From assembly GCF_001427605.1 (NCBI RefSeq), contig NZ_LMGZ01000004.1:1-64000 (forward strand): a stretch of DNA of 64,000 nucleotides, given 5' to 3'. The position numbers and the translations under genes are program-made. Below, in pieces: positions 27,077 through 36,212 of the stretch. Origin of the DNA: Devosia sp. Root635. Lineage in GTDB: Bacteria; Pseudomonadota; Alphaproteobacteria; Rhizobiales; Devosiaceae. Positions within the stretch are counted from its first letter, which is position 1, and every line of letters starts with the position of its first letter. Below the pieces are notes generated by a model. That model had not been told where the DNA came from. It did no database searches and saw nothing but the letters and a program-made list of their open reading frames with translations.

Positions 27077-28027
27077 TCAGACTTTCGCGTACCACCCCTC
27101 CACCCGCTCGACTTCTTCCGCCGATCCCAAAATCACCGGCACCCGCTGGTGAATTCCCGTCGGCACCAGATCCAGTATCCGCTCCCGCCCGGTCGTCGAT
27201 TTCCCGCCCGCCGCTTCCACCAGCAGTGCCATCGGATTGGCCTCATACAGCAGCCGCAGCCGCCCGCCTTTGCTCACCGTCTCGCTGTCGAGCGGATACA
27301 GGAAAATACCGCCTCGCATCAAAATCCGGTGGATATCCGCCACCATCGAGCCGACCCAGCGCATATTGTAGCGCTTGCCCATCGGCCCGGTTTCCCCCGC
27401 GACATTCTCGGCCACATAGCCCTTCGTCGCGTCGTCCCAGAACCGCTCCCGCGCCGTATTGATCGCATACTCCCCCGACCCCGGCGCCACCGACACCCGC
27501 TCCTGCGTCAGCACGAACGTCCCGCTGCCATCCAGCGTGAACACCGAGGTCGAAGCCCCGAAACTCAGCACCAGGCTCGTCGCCGGCCCATAGGCCGCAT
27601 ACCCCGCCGCCAATTGCGCATTGCCCTTCTGCAGCAGGCCCTTGCCCGCATCCAGCACCGAAAAAATCGTGCCCACAGTGACGTTTACGTCGAGATTTGA
27701 AGACCCGTCCAACGGGTCTGTCGCCACCATGAACCCGCCCTGATTCTCGATGTGAACCGCTTCATCCAGCTCTTCCGACACCAGAATCGAAACCTCGGAA
27801 TTTTGCCCTATGTGATTCAAAACAATGTCGTTTGAGATCACGTCGAGCGCCTTCTGCGCCTCCCCTTGCACATTGGTCGCCCCAGCCAGCCCCGTCTGCC
27901 CCGCAATCGGCGCCAGCCGCAGCACAGTGGCAATCTCCGCACTCGCATCAGCCATGGTGGCAACCACCGAGGCAAGCTTTTGGTCGACAGGCTGTGCAGC
28001 AAGCCATTGGGCGAGGGTGGTGGTCAT
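27077..28027 (-). CDS. fbp: Class I fructose-1,6-bisphosphatase
   Basis: It hydrolyses fructose 1,6-bisphosphate to fructose 6-phosphate in gluconeogenesis. The 316-residue protein has the class I metal site ATDPLDGSSNLDVN (near 102), the SEELDEAVH metal ligand region near 83, YAINTARERFW near 188, MRWVGSMVADIHRIL near 222 and GGIFLYP. Some Hyphomicrobiales use this enzyme also in a Calvin cycle, but no RuBisCO genes are here. ATG at 28027 gives the natural MTTTLAQWL start. Confidence 0.95.
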   Translation of the reverse strand: MTTTLAQWLAAQPVDQKLASVVATMADASAEIATVLRLAPIAGQTGLAGATNVQGEAQKALDVISNDIVLNHIGQNSEVSILVSEELDEAVHIENQGGFMVATDPLDGSSNLDVNVTVGTIFSVLDAGKGLLQKGNAQLAAGYAAYGPATSLVLSFGASTSVFTLDGSGTFVLTQERVSVAPGSGEYAINTARERFWDDATKGYVAENVAGETGPMGKRYNMRWVGSMVADIHRILMRGGIFLYPLDSETVSKGGRLRLLYEANPMALLVEAAGGKSTTGRERILDLVPTGIHQRVPVILGSAEEVERVEGWYAKV

Positions 28028-28101
28028 GGGCGCTCTCGGTGCAGGGGAGGGATACCCTTAGTGTTGTCATGCGCGCCCTCGGCACAAGACCAACTTTCGC
28101 A

Positions 28102-28247
28102 TCCCCCTCATCCGCCCTTCGGGCACCTTCTCCCACGAGGGGAGAAGGGAACTCGGTGGCACCCCACGAGTGGCGCGCCACCCCTCGCCCCTTGTGGGAG
28201 AGGGTGATTTTTGCGGCGTTCAGCCGGAAAAATCGGGTGAGGGGGGG
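28102..28247. repeat. Dispersed palindromic repeats, family A (two units)
   Basis: One unit at about 28102-28150 reads CCCCTCATCCGCCCTTCGGG through GGGGAGAAGGG. A second, at about 28181-28247, reads CCCCTCGCCCCTTGTGGGAG, then an internal hairpin TTTTTGCGGCGTTCAGCCGGAAAAA, then GGGTGAGGGGGGG. The gap between fbp and the dehydrogenase holds nothing else. Confidence 0.8.
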
Positions 28248-28275
28248 CCGCGCCATCCCATGCTCGGTTGCCCCC

Positions 28276-31200
28276 TCACCCCTCCTGCGCCAGATCCGCC
28301 AGCAACCCAGCCGCCACGCTCAGCCGCGATACGGTCAATTCCCCCTGCGTCAGCTCCGCCACAGCCGCAGCCGTTCGCGCAATACCCGGCCGGGCCGCCC
28401 ACCCGGCCAGCCCGCTCTCGCTCTTGAGCACGTCGGCCGTCAGGTCGCGCTGCGCCCGCATCAAATTGGCCAGCGCCCGGTCCAGCGCCATGCGGTCGAA
28501 CCGGTCGCTGAGCAGGATTTCGCGGCCCTGTTCGATCACCGGCCACAGCGTAAACGTCGCGAACACGCCGAAGAACGCCGCCGCCCCGTCGGCCACCGAA
28601 ACGCCCGACCGCTCGCTGACCAGTACGATATCGCTGGCATAGCTTAGCACCGGCAATTCGGCGATCCGCCGCGCCAATGCTTCGGGCACACCCTGTTCGG
28701 CCAGTTCCACCACGCGCATGGCAATGCCTTCGGCCAGCGAAGCGGGCAGGGTACTGTTCAGCATCACCCGCAGCGTCGCGACGCCCGTCGCATGCCGCTC
28801 CACCAGCCCGGACAATCCCTGCGTCACGTCCGCGTTCCGCAGGAACCACAGGCTTTCCTGCCCCAGCAGGTCCATCACCTCGGCATAGAGCCCGAGCTGC
28901 ACTGCCCCGGTCACCTTGCCATCCAGGGCGTCGATCGCGGTATTGAGTTCGCTCAGCCCATAGACGTCGCGCGTCGCCGCATAGGCCAGGGCCACTTCGC
29001 CCGGGCTGGCGCTGGTCGCTGCCGTAAGCTCCGTGACAAAGGCCGGCCCGCCGCGATTGATCATCGCATTGGCCAGCACCGTAGCGATCACCTCGCGCTT
29101 CAGCCGATGTTGCGCCACGGCCTCGGGATAGGCCGTGTGCAGCGTCTCCGGAAAATAGCGGTAAAGCTCGCCCGCCAGATATTCAGCGTCGATGCTCTTG
29201 CCGTCCAGCAGGTCCGCATAAAGCGTCAGCTTGGCATAGGCCAGGATCACGGCCAGTTCCGGCCGCGTCAGCGCCTTGCCACCCGCCGCGCGAGCATCCA
29301 GCGCTGCATCGGTCGGCAAAAATTCCACCGCCCGGTCCAGCAATCCGCGCTCTTCCAGCCGCTCGATCAACTCGCGATGGTCAGGCAATTCGCCCAGCCC
29401 ACTCCGCTCGGCCAGCGACAAAGCCAGCCCCTGCAGGTAGTTGTTGCGCAGGCACAGCGCCGCCACCTCGTCGGTCATCGTCACCAGGAAGTCGTTGCGC
29501 TTTTCGATCGCCAGCGATCCATCCGCCAGCTTCGGCGCCAGCGCGATCTTGATATTGACCTCGAGGTCGGACGAGTTCACCCCGGCCGAATTGTCGATGG
29601 CATCCGTGTTGATCCGTCCGCCCTTCAGCGCATATTCCACGCGCCCGCGCTGCGTCACGCCCAGATTGGCGCCTTCCCCCACCACCTTGGCCCGCACATC
29701 GCTGCCGGTGATGCGGATCGCGTCATTGGCCCGGTCGCCCACCTCGGCATTGGTTTCGAGGCTGGCGCGGATATAGGTCCCGATACCGCCGAACCATAAG
29801 AGGTCCACCTCGGCCTTGAGAATGGCGGTCATCACCTCGCCCGGCGTCGCGTGGTCCACGCTCAGCCCCAAGGCCGCCTGCATCTCCACGCTCAGCGGGA
29901 TCGATTTGAGGCTCCGCGAAAATACGCCGCCACCGGCAGAGATCAGCCCCTTGTCATAGTCCTGCCAGCTCGAGCGGGGCAGGGCGAACAGCCTCTGCCG
30001 TTCCACCATGCTCGTCGTCGCGTCGGGATTGGGGTCGATGAAGATATCCCGGTGGTCGAAGGCCGCCACCAGCCGCGTCTGCGGCGACAGCATCATGCCG
30101 TTGCCGAACACGTCCCCGCTCATGTCGCCCACGCCAACCGCGGTGAACGGCTGCTTCTGGATATCGCGGTCCATCTCGCGGAAATGCCGCTTTACCGTCT
30201 CCCAGCCGCCCCGCGCCGTAATGCCCATTTCCTTATGGTCATAGCCGGCCGAGCCGCCCGAAGCGAAGGCGTCACCCAGCCAGAAGCCGCGCGCTATGGC
30301 AATCCCGTTCGCCGTGTCCGAAAAGCTCGCCGTGCCCTTGTCCGCTGCCACCACGAGATATGGATCATCCCCGTCCCGCCGCACCACGTCCCTCGGCGGC
30401 ACCACTTCGCCATTGACCAGGTTATCGGTCACGTCGAGCAGCGCTCCGATGAAGATCGTATAGGCTGCCGTGCCCTCCGCCTGGAACGCCTCGCGCGCCA
30501 TCCCCGGCACCAGTCGCTTGGGCGCAAAGCCGCCCTTGGCGCCCACCGGCACGATCACCGCATTCTTGACCTGCTGTGCCTTGACCAGCCCCAGCACTTC
30601 GGTCCGGAAATCCTCCGGCCGGTCCGACCAGCGGATGCCGCCGCGTGCAATGGCGCCAAAGCGCAGATGCACGCCTTCCACGCGCGGCGAATAGACCGAG
30701 ATTTCCCGATACGGCCGTGGCGCGGCCATGCCGTCCACCTTGGCGCTGTCGAACTTGATCGCCAGCGCCGGCATCCGTCCGCCTTCCGCATCCCGCTGGA
30801 ACGCATTGGTCCGCACCGATGCTTCCACCAGGTTCAGGAAGCGTCGGATGATCGTATCCTCGTCCAGCGACGCCATGGCATCCAGCGCTGCCGCAATCCG
30901 TTGCCGTGCCGTCTCTGCAGCAGCTTCCCGGCTGGCCTCCGCGGGGTCATGCAACGCTTTGAACAGGGCCACCAGCGCCGCGGCCGCCGCGGCCTGCTTC
31001 ACCAGCACCGCCGCTATATAGCGCTGGGAATAGGATGTCCCCACCTGCCGCAGGTAGCGTGACAAGGCCCGCAGCAAAGCCGCATCGGTCCAGGCCAGCG
31101 CCGTCCGGCTGACCAGCGTATTGAGCTGGTCGCTCTCGGCCAGCCCGTCCCACACCGCCAATAGCCCCGCTTCGACCGCCGCGCCGCGCGCCGCATCGAA

Positions 31201-32955
31201 GCTCGCGCCGTCGGCCGGCGCCAGCACCATGTCGTGCAGATACCGCTCCACACCATCGCGCGGCACCACCGTATAGGTCCGCTCGTCGATCACCCGGAAC
31301 CCGAAGGCTTCCAGCATCGGCACCCGGTCGCTCAGTGGAATAGCGCTTTCCCGATGGTAGAATTTGAGCCCCAGCGCCCCATCGGCGCCCTTGCGCTCGC
31401 GCAGACGGATCGCCACGCCCGCGCCATCGCCCAGCCCGCGTAAAACGGCAATATCCTCATGCGCGTCTGCCGCCGAATTGCGCGACTGATACGCCGCCGA
31501 AAAGGCCGCGCGATAATCGCTGATCGTGCCAGGGTCCGCCGCCGTGGCCGCCAGCATGTCGCCGAAATTGGATGTCAGCGCATCCACCCGCGCTTCGAGT
31601 TCCGCCCGGCTTGGCTGCGGCGTCGGTCCCGCCACCCGCCCGATGATCACATGTAGCCGCACCAGTTCCCCCTCGGGGAAATGCGGATAATAGGCGGAGA
31701 TACGCCCGTCATAGGCCTGCGCCAGATAGCGCGTGATGCGGGCCCGCGCTTCCCCGTCATAACGGTCGCGCGGCACATAAACGAGAATGGAAACGAAATT
31801 GTCGAACCGGTCGATGCGCGGCAACACCCGCACCCGCGGCCGGTCATAAAGCCCGGCAATCGCCCCGGCGAATTCGAACAATTGCTCGGTGCCGATCTGG
31901 AACAATTCGTCACGCGGATAGGAATCCAGCGCGCTCAGCAGCGTCCGCCCGTCATGCCCCAGCGGGTCGACACCCGACTTGCGCATCACCTCGGCAATCT
32001 TGCGCCTTATGATCGGCACATCGGTATGCGGCGTTGCCTGCGCCTGCGCGGTGAACAGGCCCACAATGCGCAATTCTCCCAGCGCCTTGCCGCCCTCGCC
32101 AAACAGCTTGATGCCGACATAGTCCATATGCGCGCGCCGATGCACCCGCGCCCGCACATTGGCCTTGGTCACCAGCAGTGGCTCGTCCGAACCCATGAAA
32201 GCGCTGTGTTGCGGCGTCGTTTCCACGAAATTGGGCCCGCTGCGCAAAACGCGCACGTCAGCGTCCCGTAAAATCCCCAACCCGCTTCCCGCCACTGGCT
32301 CCAGTCCGTCGCCACCGAGTCGATATTCGCGCATGCCCAGGAAAGTGAAATTGTGCTCGATCAGCCAGTCGAGGAAGCGCAGCGGCTCGTCCTTGCCCGA
32401 AGCCGGGCTCCGCTCCAGCGCGCCGATGGCCTGCTGCAGCCGGTCCAGCATCGGCTGCCAGTCGCGCACCGCCTGCGTCACCTCGGCCATCGTGGCCTCG
32501 ATTTCCGCGGTCAGTGCATCCACATCGGCCACCGGGTCGCTATGAATATGCAGCACGCTCAGAGCCTGCCCGCTGGCCTCACTCACCGCGCCGCCTTCCA
32601 TGCGCACCACCGGGTGGGTGAACATGCGCACCGTGCCGCCTGCCGCCCGCAAGGCCGCCAGCGCACTGTCCACGATGAAGGGCATGTCCGGCGAAATGAT
32701 ATCGAGCACCAGCGGGTCGCCCGATTTCTGCGGCAGCGTCGCCGTCAGGCGGCTGTTGTCACCGGTATAGGCCAGCAACTGCGCGTAAGAATGCCGCAAC
32801 GCCGCCTCGAACTGCTCCGGCTTCTGGCGCCCCAGATCCTCGCTGTCCGTCGCCAGGACTGCAGCCTTGAAGAACCCGGCAAAGCCCGCATCCTCCCGCG
32901 CCAACACCCCAGCCCGATCCAGCAGCGCCGGACGGTTCGATTGCCCCACATCCAT
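28276..32955 (-). CDS. NAD-specific glutamate dehydrogenase, large (GDH-180 type)
   Basis: It oxidatively deaminates glutamate to 2-oxoglutarate with NAD+. At 1,559 residues it belongs to the large bacterial class with long regulatory N- and C-terminal extensions around a central catalytic core. The core shows IARGGIRWSDRPEDFRTEV (near 755-775), VKNAVIVPVGAKGGF (substrate lysines), DKGTASFSDTAN and VGVGDMSGDVFGNGM (dinucleotide binding). The N-terminal third contains ACT-like segments (near 70-150). Related enzymes are tetramers or hexamers activated by aspartate and other amino acids. The gene is alone on the minus strand and divergent from the sulfate-binding protein gene. It pairs functionally with PutA, which supplies glutamate. 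Confidence 0.95.
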   Translation of the reverse strand: MDVGQSNRPALLDRAGVLAREDAGFAGFFKAAVLATDSEDLGRQKPEQFEAALRHSYAQLLAYTGDNSRLTATLPQKSGDPLVLDIISPDMPFIVDSALAALRAAGGTVRMFTHPVVRMEGGAVSEASGQALSVLHIHSDPVADVDALTAEIEATMAEVTQAVRDWQPMLDRLQQAIGALERSPASGKDEPLRFLDWLIEHNFTFLGMREYRLGGDGLEPVAGSGLGILRDADVRVLRSGPNFVETTPQHSAFMGSDEPLLVTKANVRARVHRRAHMDYVGIKLFGEGGKALGELRIVGLFTAQAQATPHTDVPIIRRKIAEVMRKSGVDPLGHDGRTLLSALDSYPRDELFQIGTEQLFEFAGAIAGLYDRPRVRVLPRIDRFDNFVSILVYVPRDRYDGEARARITRYLAQAYDGRISAYYPHFPEGELVRLHVIIGRVAGPTPQPSRAELEARVDALTSNFGDMLAATAADPGTISDYRAAFSAAYQSRNSAADAHEDIAVLRGLGDGAGVAIRLRERKGADGALGLKFYHRESAIPLSDRVPMLEAFGFRVIDERTYTVVPRDGVERYLHDMVLAPADGASFDAARGAAVEAGLLAVWDGLAESDQLNTLVSRTALAWTDAALLRALSRYLRQVGTSYSQRYIAAVLVKQAAAAAALVALFKALHDPAEASREAAAETARQRIAAALDAMASLDEDTIIRRFLNLVEASVRTNAFQRDAEGGRMPALAIKFDSAKVDGMAAPRPYREISVYSPRVEGVHLRFGAIARGGIRWSDRPEDFRTEVLGLVKAQQVKNAVIVPVGAKGGFAPKRLVPGMAREAFQAEGTAAYTIFIGALLDVTDNLVNGEVVPPRDVVRRDGDDPYLVVAADKGTASFSDTANGIAIARGFWLGDAFASGGSAGYDHKEMGITARGGWETVKRHFREMDRDIQKQPFTAVGVGDMSGDVFGNGMMLSPQTRLVAAFDHRDIFIDPNPDATTSMVERQRLFALPRSSWQDYDKGLISAGGGVFSRSLKSIPLSVEMQAALGLSVDHATPGEVMTAILKAEVDLLWFGGIGTYIRASLETNAEVGDRANDAIRITGSDVRAKVVGEGANLGVTQRGRVEYALKGGRINTDAIDNSAGVNSSDLEVNIKIALAPKLADGSLAIEKRNDFLVTMTDEVAALCLRNNYLQGLALSLAERSGLGELPDHRELIERLEERGLLDRAVEFLPTDAALDARAAGGKALTRPELAVILAYAKLTLYADLLDGKSIDAEYLAGELYRYFPETLHTAYPEAVAQHRLKREVIATVLANAMINRGGPAFVTELTAATSASPGEVALAYAATRDVYGLSELNTAIDALDGKVTGAVQLGLYAEVMDLLGQESLWFLRNADVTQGLSGLVERHATGVATLRVMLNSTLPASLAEGIAMRVVELAEQGVPEALARRIAELPVLSYASDIVLVSERSGVSVADGAAAFFGVFATFTLWPVIEQGREILLSDRFDRMALDRALANLMRAQRDLTADVLKSESGLAGWAARPGIARTAAAVAELTQGELTVSRLSVAAGLLADLAQEG

Positions 32956-33260
32956 TCATCGACTCCCCAACTCGCCTTGCCACTCTAGCAGCCTGCCCGC
33001 CCCTGTCTGCCATCCCTTCGCACAATAGCCACGCTCCGCAATGCCTCGGTGACATCACGCGCAAAATTAGCGCTTCGGTCATACTCTGGAATGAATTTGC
33101 GCAATAATGCGTGCCGGACCCCTCTCGATGGTCCTTTTCTCGATCCTGCTACGAATGCAGCAAAATGTTTTCTCCGCGCCGCGATTGGCGCGAGTGACCG
33201 CCTTGCGATACACTACTTGTCTGGTAGTCTTTTAATCATTCGATCTCATCGGAGACAGAG
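32956..33260. other. Divergent promoter region between glutamate dehydrogenase and sbp
   Basis: A 305-base gap with no gene. It should hold both promoters. Facing sbp, TTGCGA (near 33203) and TAGTCT (near 33225) are spaced 16 bases apart and overlap a small inverted repeat ACTAC/GTAGT, a possible regulated promoter. GGAGA at 33251 is the sbp ribosome binding site. Confidence 0.35.
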
Positions 33261-34289
33261 ATGAAGAACACACCGAAATTGCTTGCCTATGCCGCTCTTG
33301 CCGCGTCCCTGACCTTTGGCTTTGCGGTAACGGCGCATGGTCAGGACCGCACGCTGATCAATGTCAGCTACGATCCCACCCGCGAACTCTATCAGCAGTT
33401 CAACCAGGCCTTCGTTGCCCATTGGCAGGAAACCACTGGCGAAACCGTCGCCGTCCAGGTGACCCATGGCGGCTCCGGCGCCCAGGCGCGCACCGTCATC
33501 GATGGCCTCGAGGCCGACGTGGTCACCCTGGCGCTGGAATCCGACATCAACGCCATTTCCGATGCCGATCCCACCCTGATCACGGCCGATTGGCGCGGCA
33601 CGCTCGAAAACAACAACGCCCCCTATACCTCGACCATCGTCTTCCTGGTCCGCAAGGGTAATCCCAAGGGTCTCGCCGATTGGGGCGATCTGATCCAGGA
33701 CGGCGTTGAAGTCATCACGCCAAATCCCAAGACTTCGGGTGGCGCCCGCTGGAACCTGCTCGCCGCCTGGGCCTGGGCCAAGGCACAGCCCGGCGGCTCC
33801 GACGAAACCGCCCAGGCTTTCGTCACCGAGCTCTACAAGCACGTCCCCGTGCTCGATACGGGCGCCCGTGGCTCCACCACCACTTTCGTCCAGCGTGGCA
33901 TCGGCGATGTCCTGCTCGCCTGGGAAAACGAGGCCTATCTGGCGCTCAACGAGCTCGGCCCCGACGCCTTCGACATCGTCACCCCCTCCATCTCGATCCT
34001 GGCCGAGCCCCCGGTCGCTCTGGTGACCGGAAATGCCGAGAAAAAGGGCAATACCGACCTGGCCCAGGCCTATCTCGAATATCTCTATTCCCCCGAAGGG
34101 CAGGCCATCGCCGCTGCCAACTACTACCGCCCCTTCAAGCCCGAACTGGCCAACCCAGATGATGTCGCCCGCTTCGGCGCGGTCAACCTCGTCACCATCG
34201 ACGATTTCGGCGGCTGGCGCGAAGCCCAGCCCCACTTCTTCGGCGACGGCGGCATCTTCGACCAGATCTACACCGGCGCCCCACAATAA
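33261..34289 (+). CDS. sbp: Sulfate ABC transporter periplasmic substrate-binding protein
   Basis: It binds sulfate or thiosulfate in the periplasm and delivers it to CysTWA. The 342-residue precursor has a signal peptide ([21 protein letters not shown]) and the family blocks [61 protein letters not shown] and [21 protein letters not shown] strong GGAGA precedes the ATG. It has its own terminator at 34302-34330 and lies 3.4 kb before cysT, an unusual split of a normally contiguous set. Sulfate versus thiosulfate preference cannot be read from sequence. Confidence 0.95.
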   Translation: MKNTPKLLAYAALAASLTFGFAVTAHGQDRTLINVSYDPTRELYQQFNQAFVAHWQETTGETVAVQVTHGGSGAQARTVIDGLEADVVTLALESDINAISDADPTLITADWRGTLENNNAPYTSTIVFLVRKGNPKGLADWGDLIQDGVEVITPNPKTSGGARWNLLAAWAWAKAQPGGSDETAQAFVTELYKHVPVLDTGARGSTTTFVQRGIGDVLLAWENEAYLALNELGPDAFDIVTPSISILAEPPVALVTGNAEKKGNTDLAQAYLEYLYSPEGQAIAAANYYRPFKPELANPDDVARFGAVNLVTIDDFGGWREAQPHFFGDGGIFDQIYTGAPQ

Positions 34290-34301
34290 GCGCCAGACGC
34301 C

Positions 34302-34330
34302 AACGCCGGCCCTCGAGGCCGGCGTTTTTT
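34302..34330 (+). terminator. Rho-independent terminator of sbp
   Basis: AACGCCGGC (34302-34310) pairs with GCCGGCGTT (34318-34326) over CCTCGAG, with a T-run to 34330. It starts 13 bases after the sbp stop. Confidence 0.93.
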
Positions 34331-34334
34331 CATG

Positions 34335-34432
34335 CCACGCCCTCGTGGTTCGAGGCGCTGAAGAAGCGCACCTCACCATGAGGGCTGATGATGCATCGAG
34401 TTCCCAGTAGCCCTCATGGTGAGGTGCGAGCT
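34335..34432. repeat. Inverted repeat, family B
   Basis: Arms containing CCTCGTGGTTCGAG with CACCTCACCATGAGGG, and AGCCCTCATGGTGAGGTGCG, flank a short centre. It matches the elements at 17886-17971 and 42774-42908. Confidence 0.85.
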
Positions 34433-34439
34433 ATCCGCC

Positions 34440-34724
34440 CTAATGCACCGTCGTCGGCGGCATCTCGGCAATTTCTTCCCCGTCGCTGCCCACCTTCGGT
34501 CCCGCCCAGAACACCAGATACAGCAGCTCTTCCCCTGCTGCGTCGGTGATCTCGATCGACCGCGGTATCCGCGTATCCCCGCCCGTGCTCGCCGCGTGTT
34601 CCACAATCGCCTTGGCCAAAGCCGCCGCATTGTGCTCGGCCGCTTCCAGGTCGGGCAGTTCGCTGCCGTCAGCGTCGCGGATCAGTTCGTCATCGGTGCG
34701 ATAGTGAAAATAGAACCGGGGCAT
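34440..34724 (-). CDS. DUF6894-like small protein
   Basis: The 94-residue protein begins MPRFYFHYRTDDELIRDADG and continues ELPDLEAAEHNAAALAKAI, the pattern of a short alphaproteobacterial family (DUF6894-type) of unknown function. GGGAGG five bases before the ATG at 34724 fixes this start over an upstream in-frame ATG. No signal or membrane segment is seen. It lies downstream of the flavin reductase gene on the same strand with a 90-base gap; a functional link is not evident. Confidence 0.65.
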   Translation of the reverse strand: MPRFYFHYRTDDELIRDADGSELPDLEAAEHNAAALAKAIVEHAASTGGDTRIPRSIEITDAAGEELLYLVFWAGPKVGSDGEEIAEMPPTTVH

Positions 34725-34814
34725 AAGGGCCTCCCTCGACGGAGGAAACGCCAAAGCAGGCAGCGAGTTGCCGGCACGGCGCAATCGATTTCGAGCTTGG
34801 CAGCTTCGCGCCGC

Positions 34815-35366
34815 TCAGTCGAGCCCGCCGACGCCATGATACCCATGCCGCTGCCACAGCAGCGGCGAGCGTCCCGTCGTCGTTTCCGCCTCGATGACCG
34901 CTCCGGCAAACAGCACATGGGTTCCCGTCTCGATCGCGCCGATCACATCGCAATCGAGCGCCGTCACCGCCCCCAGCAACATCGGATGCCCCGAGGGCCA
35001 CTGGCTCCAGCGCCCGGCATTGAAGCGCTCTTCGGGCGCCACCCGCCCGGCAAAGGCATCGGCCACTGCGGCTTGGTCATCCGCCAGCAGCGTCAGGGAA
35101 AAGCCCGCCGTCTTGGCGATCAGGTCGGCCAGCCGGCTCATGATGTCGATGGAAATCAGGACGGTCGGCGGGTTCATCGACAGCGACAGCATGGACGTCA
35201 CCGTCCGCCCGATCCGCTCGTCGCCGCGCCGCGCCGTCACCACGCTCACGGTCGTCGCCATGCCCGACATGGCGGAACGAAACTCGGCATTGCTCACCAG
35301 CGGTTGCCGGGGCGGACGCAGGCGCATGGCGTCGGGCAGGTCGAAATCGGCCATAACTATATTCAC
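34815..35366 (-). CDS. Flavin reductase domain-containing protein
   Basis: The 183-residue protein belongs to the HpaC/FMN-binding split-barrel group, which reduces FMN or FAD with NAD(P)H for a partner monooxygenase. Family blocks are FRSAMSGMATTVSVVTARRGDERIGRTVTSMLSLSMNPPTVLISI, the SLTLLADDQAAVADAFAGR segment and C-terminal HVLFAGAVIEAE. No monooxygenase gene lies beside it, so it may serve a distant partner. The start could be MNIVMADFD or the internal ATG four codons on. Confidence 0.88.
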   Translation of the reverse strand: MNIVMADFDLPDAMRLRPPRQPLVSNAEFRSAMSGMATTVSVVTARRGDERIGRTVTSMLSLSMNPPTVLISIDIMSRLADLIAKTAGFSLTLLADDQAAVADAFAGRVAPEERFNAGRWSQWPSGHPMLLGAVTALDCDVIGAIETGTHVLFAGAVIEAETTTGRSPLLWQRHGYHGVGGLD

Positions 35367-35400
35367 GATTCTTCTCGACGTGCGCTTGTTCTACCCAACG

Positions 35401-35521
35401 GGCTATTCCCGAGAAAGCGGAACCTCTGTTTTGGCTCTGGTTTGCCCAGGGCACATTCAATATCGCCGTGTCACTCCCGCGCAGGCGGGAATCCATACGT
35501 TTCGTCGGATTCCCGCCTGCG
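35401..35521. repeat. Dispersed palindromic repeat, family D
   Basis: GCAGGCGGGAATCC (35481-35494) pairs perfectly with GGATTCCCGCCTGC (35507-35520), a 14-bp stem with a 12-base loop. The upstream part (AAAGCGGAACCTC) matches the inverse of the element at 52609-52686. Its hairpin lies 13 bases after the sodB stop on the minus strand and probably ends that transcript. Confidence 0.8.
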
Positions 35522-35533
35522 TAGCAGCGCCAC

Positions 35534-36136
35534 CTAGCCCAAATTCGCTTCGGCGAATTCATAATTCGCCAGCTTGTCGAGGAAATTGCTCACATAATCC
35601 GGCCGCCGATTGCGGAAATCGACGTAATAGCTGTGCTCCCACACATCGAGCCCCAGCAGCGGCTTGCCCTCGCCAGTGGCCAGCGGATTGGAGCCATTGG
35701 CCGTCTTGGTCACCTTGAGCTTACCGTCCGTCCCCAGCACCAGCCAGGCCCAGCCCGAGCCGAACTGCGTCGTCGCAGCGGTCTTGAACTGCTCCTTGAA
35801 GGCCTCGACCGAGCCGAAATCGCCTGCGATCTTGCTTTCCAGCTTGCCGGGCAGGGCGCCACCCTTGGGCGACAGGGCATTCCAGAAGTGGATGTGGTTC
35901 CAGTGCTGCCCGGCATTGTTGAACACCGGCGCCAGGTCGGCCTTGCCGTTGGCGAAAGCGATGATCTCCTCCAGCGACTTGCCGGCGAGGTCCGCATTCT
36001 TCTCCACGAACCCGTTGAGCGCGGTTACATAGGCCTGGTGATGCTTGTCGTGATGCAGTTCCAGCGTCTCCTGGCTCATGCCGCGCTCGGCCAGGGCAGC
36101 ATGGGCATAGGGCAGGGCGGGAAGTTCAAAAGCCAT
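35534..36136 (-). CDS. sodB: Superoxide dismutase, Fe/Mn family (Fe-type features)
   Basis: It dismutates superoxide to hydrogen peroxide and oxygen. The 200-residue protein starts MAFELPALPYAHAAL. Metal ligands are present: His in LELHHDKHHQAYV, His in NNAGQHWNHIHFWN, and Asp/His in LLGLDVWEHSYY. The glutamine in AGQHWNH sits where Fe-type enzymes carry it, favouring iron, though cambialistic use is possible. The start at 36136 is the standard N-terminus; longer upstream reading is not homologous. It is divergent from a SufR-like regulator about 75 bases away, suggesting shared control. Confidence 0.94.
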   Translation of the reverse strand: MAFELPALPYAHAALAERGMSQETLELHHDKHHQAYVTALNGFVEKNADLAGKSLEEIIAFANGKADLAPVFNNAGQHWNHIHFWNALSPKGGALPGKLESKIAGDFGSVEAFKEQFKTAATTQFGSGWAWLVLGTDGKLKVTKTANGSNPLATGEGKPLLGLDVWEHSYYVDFRNRRPDYVSNFLDKLANYEFAEANLG

Positions 36137-36212
36137 TTTCGGTTCCTTTCGCTGGGAGGGATGCGACAACTCCGGCGCTTGCATTCCGCCGTGTCGCCGT
36201 TTATTCCAAGTG
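36137..36212. promoter_or_regulatory. Divergent sodB / SufR-like regulator control region
   Basis: The short gap must contain both promoters or overlapping ones. CAAGTGATGACTTTG at 36207-36221 is an imperfect palindrome at the regulator start, and TTCCAAGT (36204-36211) has an exact inverted partner ACTTGGAA at 36251-36258. Either could be an operator. This is inferred from symmetry only. Confidence 0.3.

Noticed and set aside
33140..33260. A sulfur-related riboswitch (such as a SAM type) before sbp
   Set aside because: I could not find the paired elements or conserved core of a known SAM riboswitch, only a short inverted repeat.
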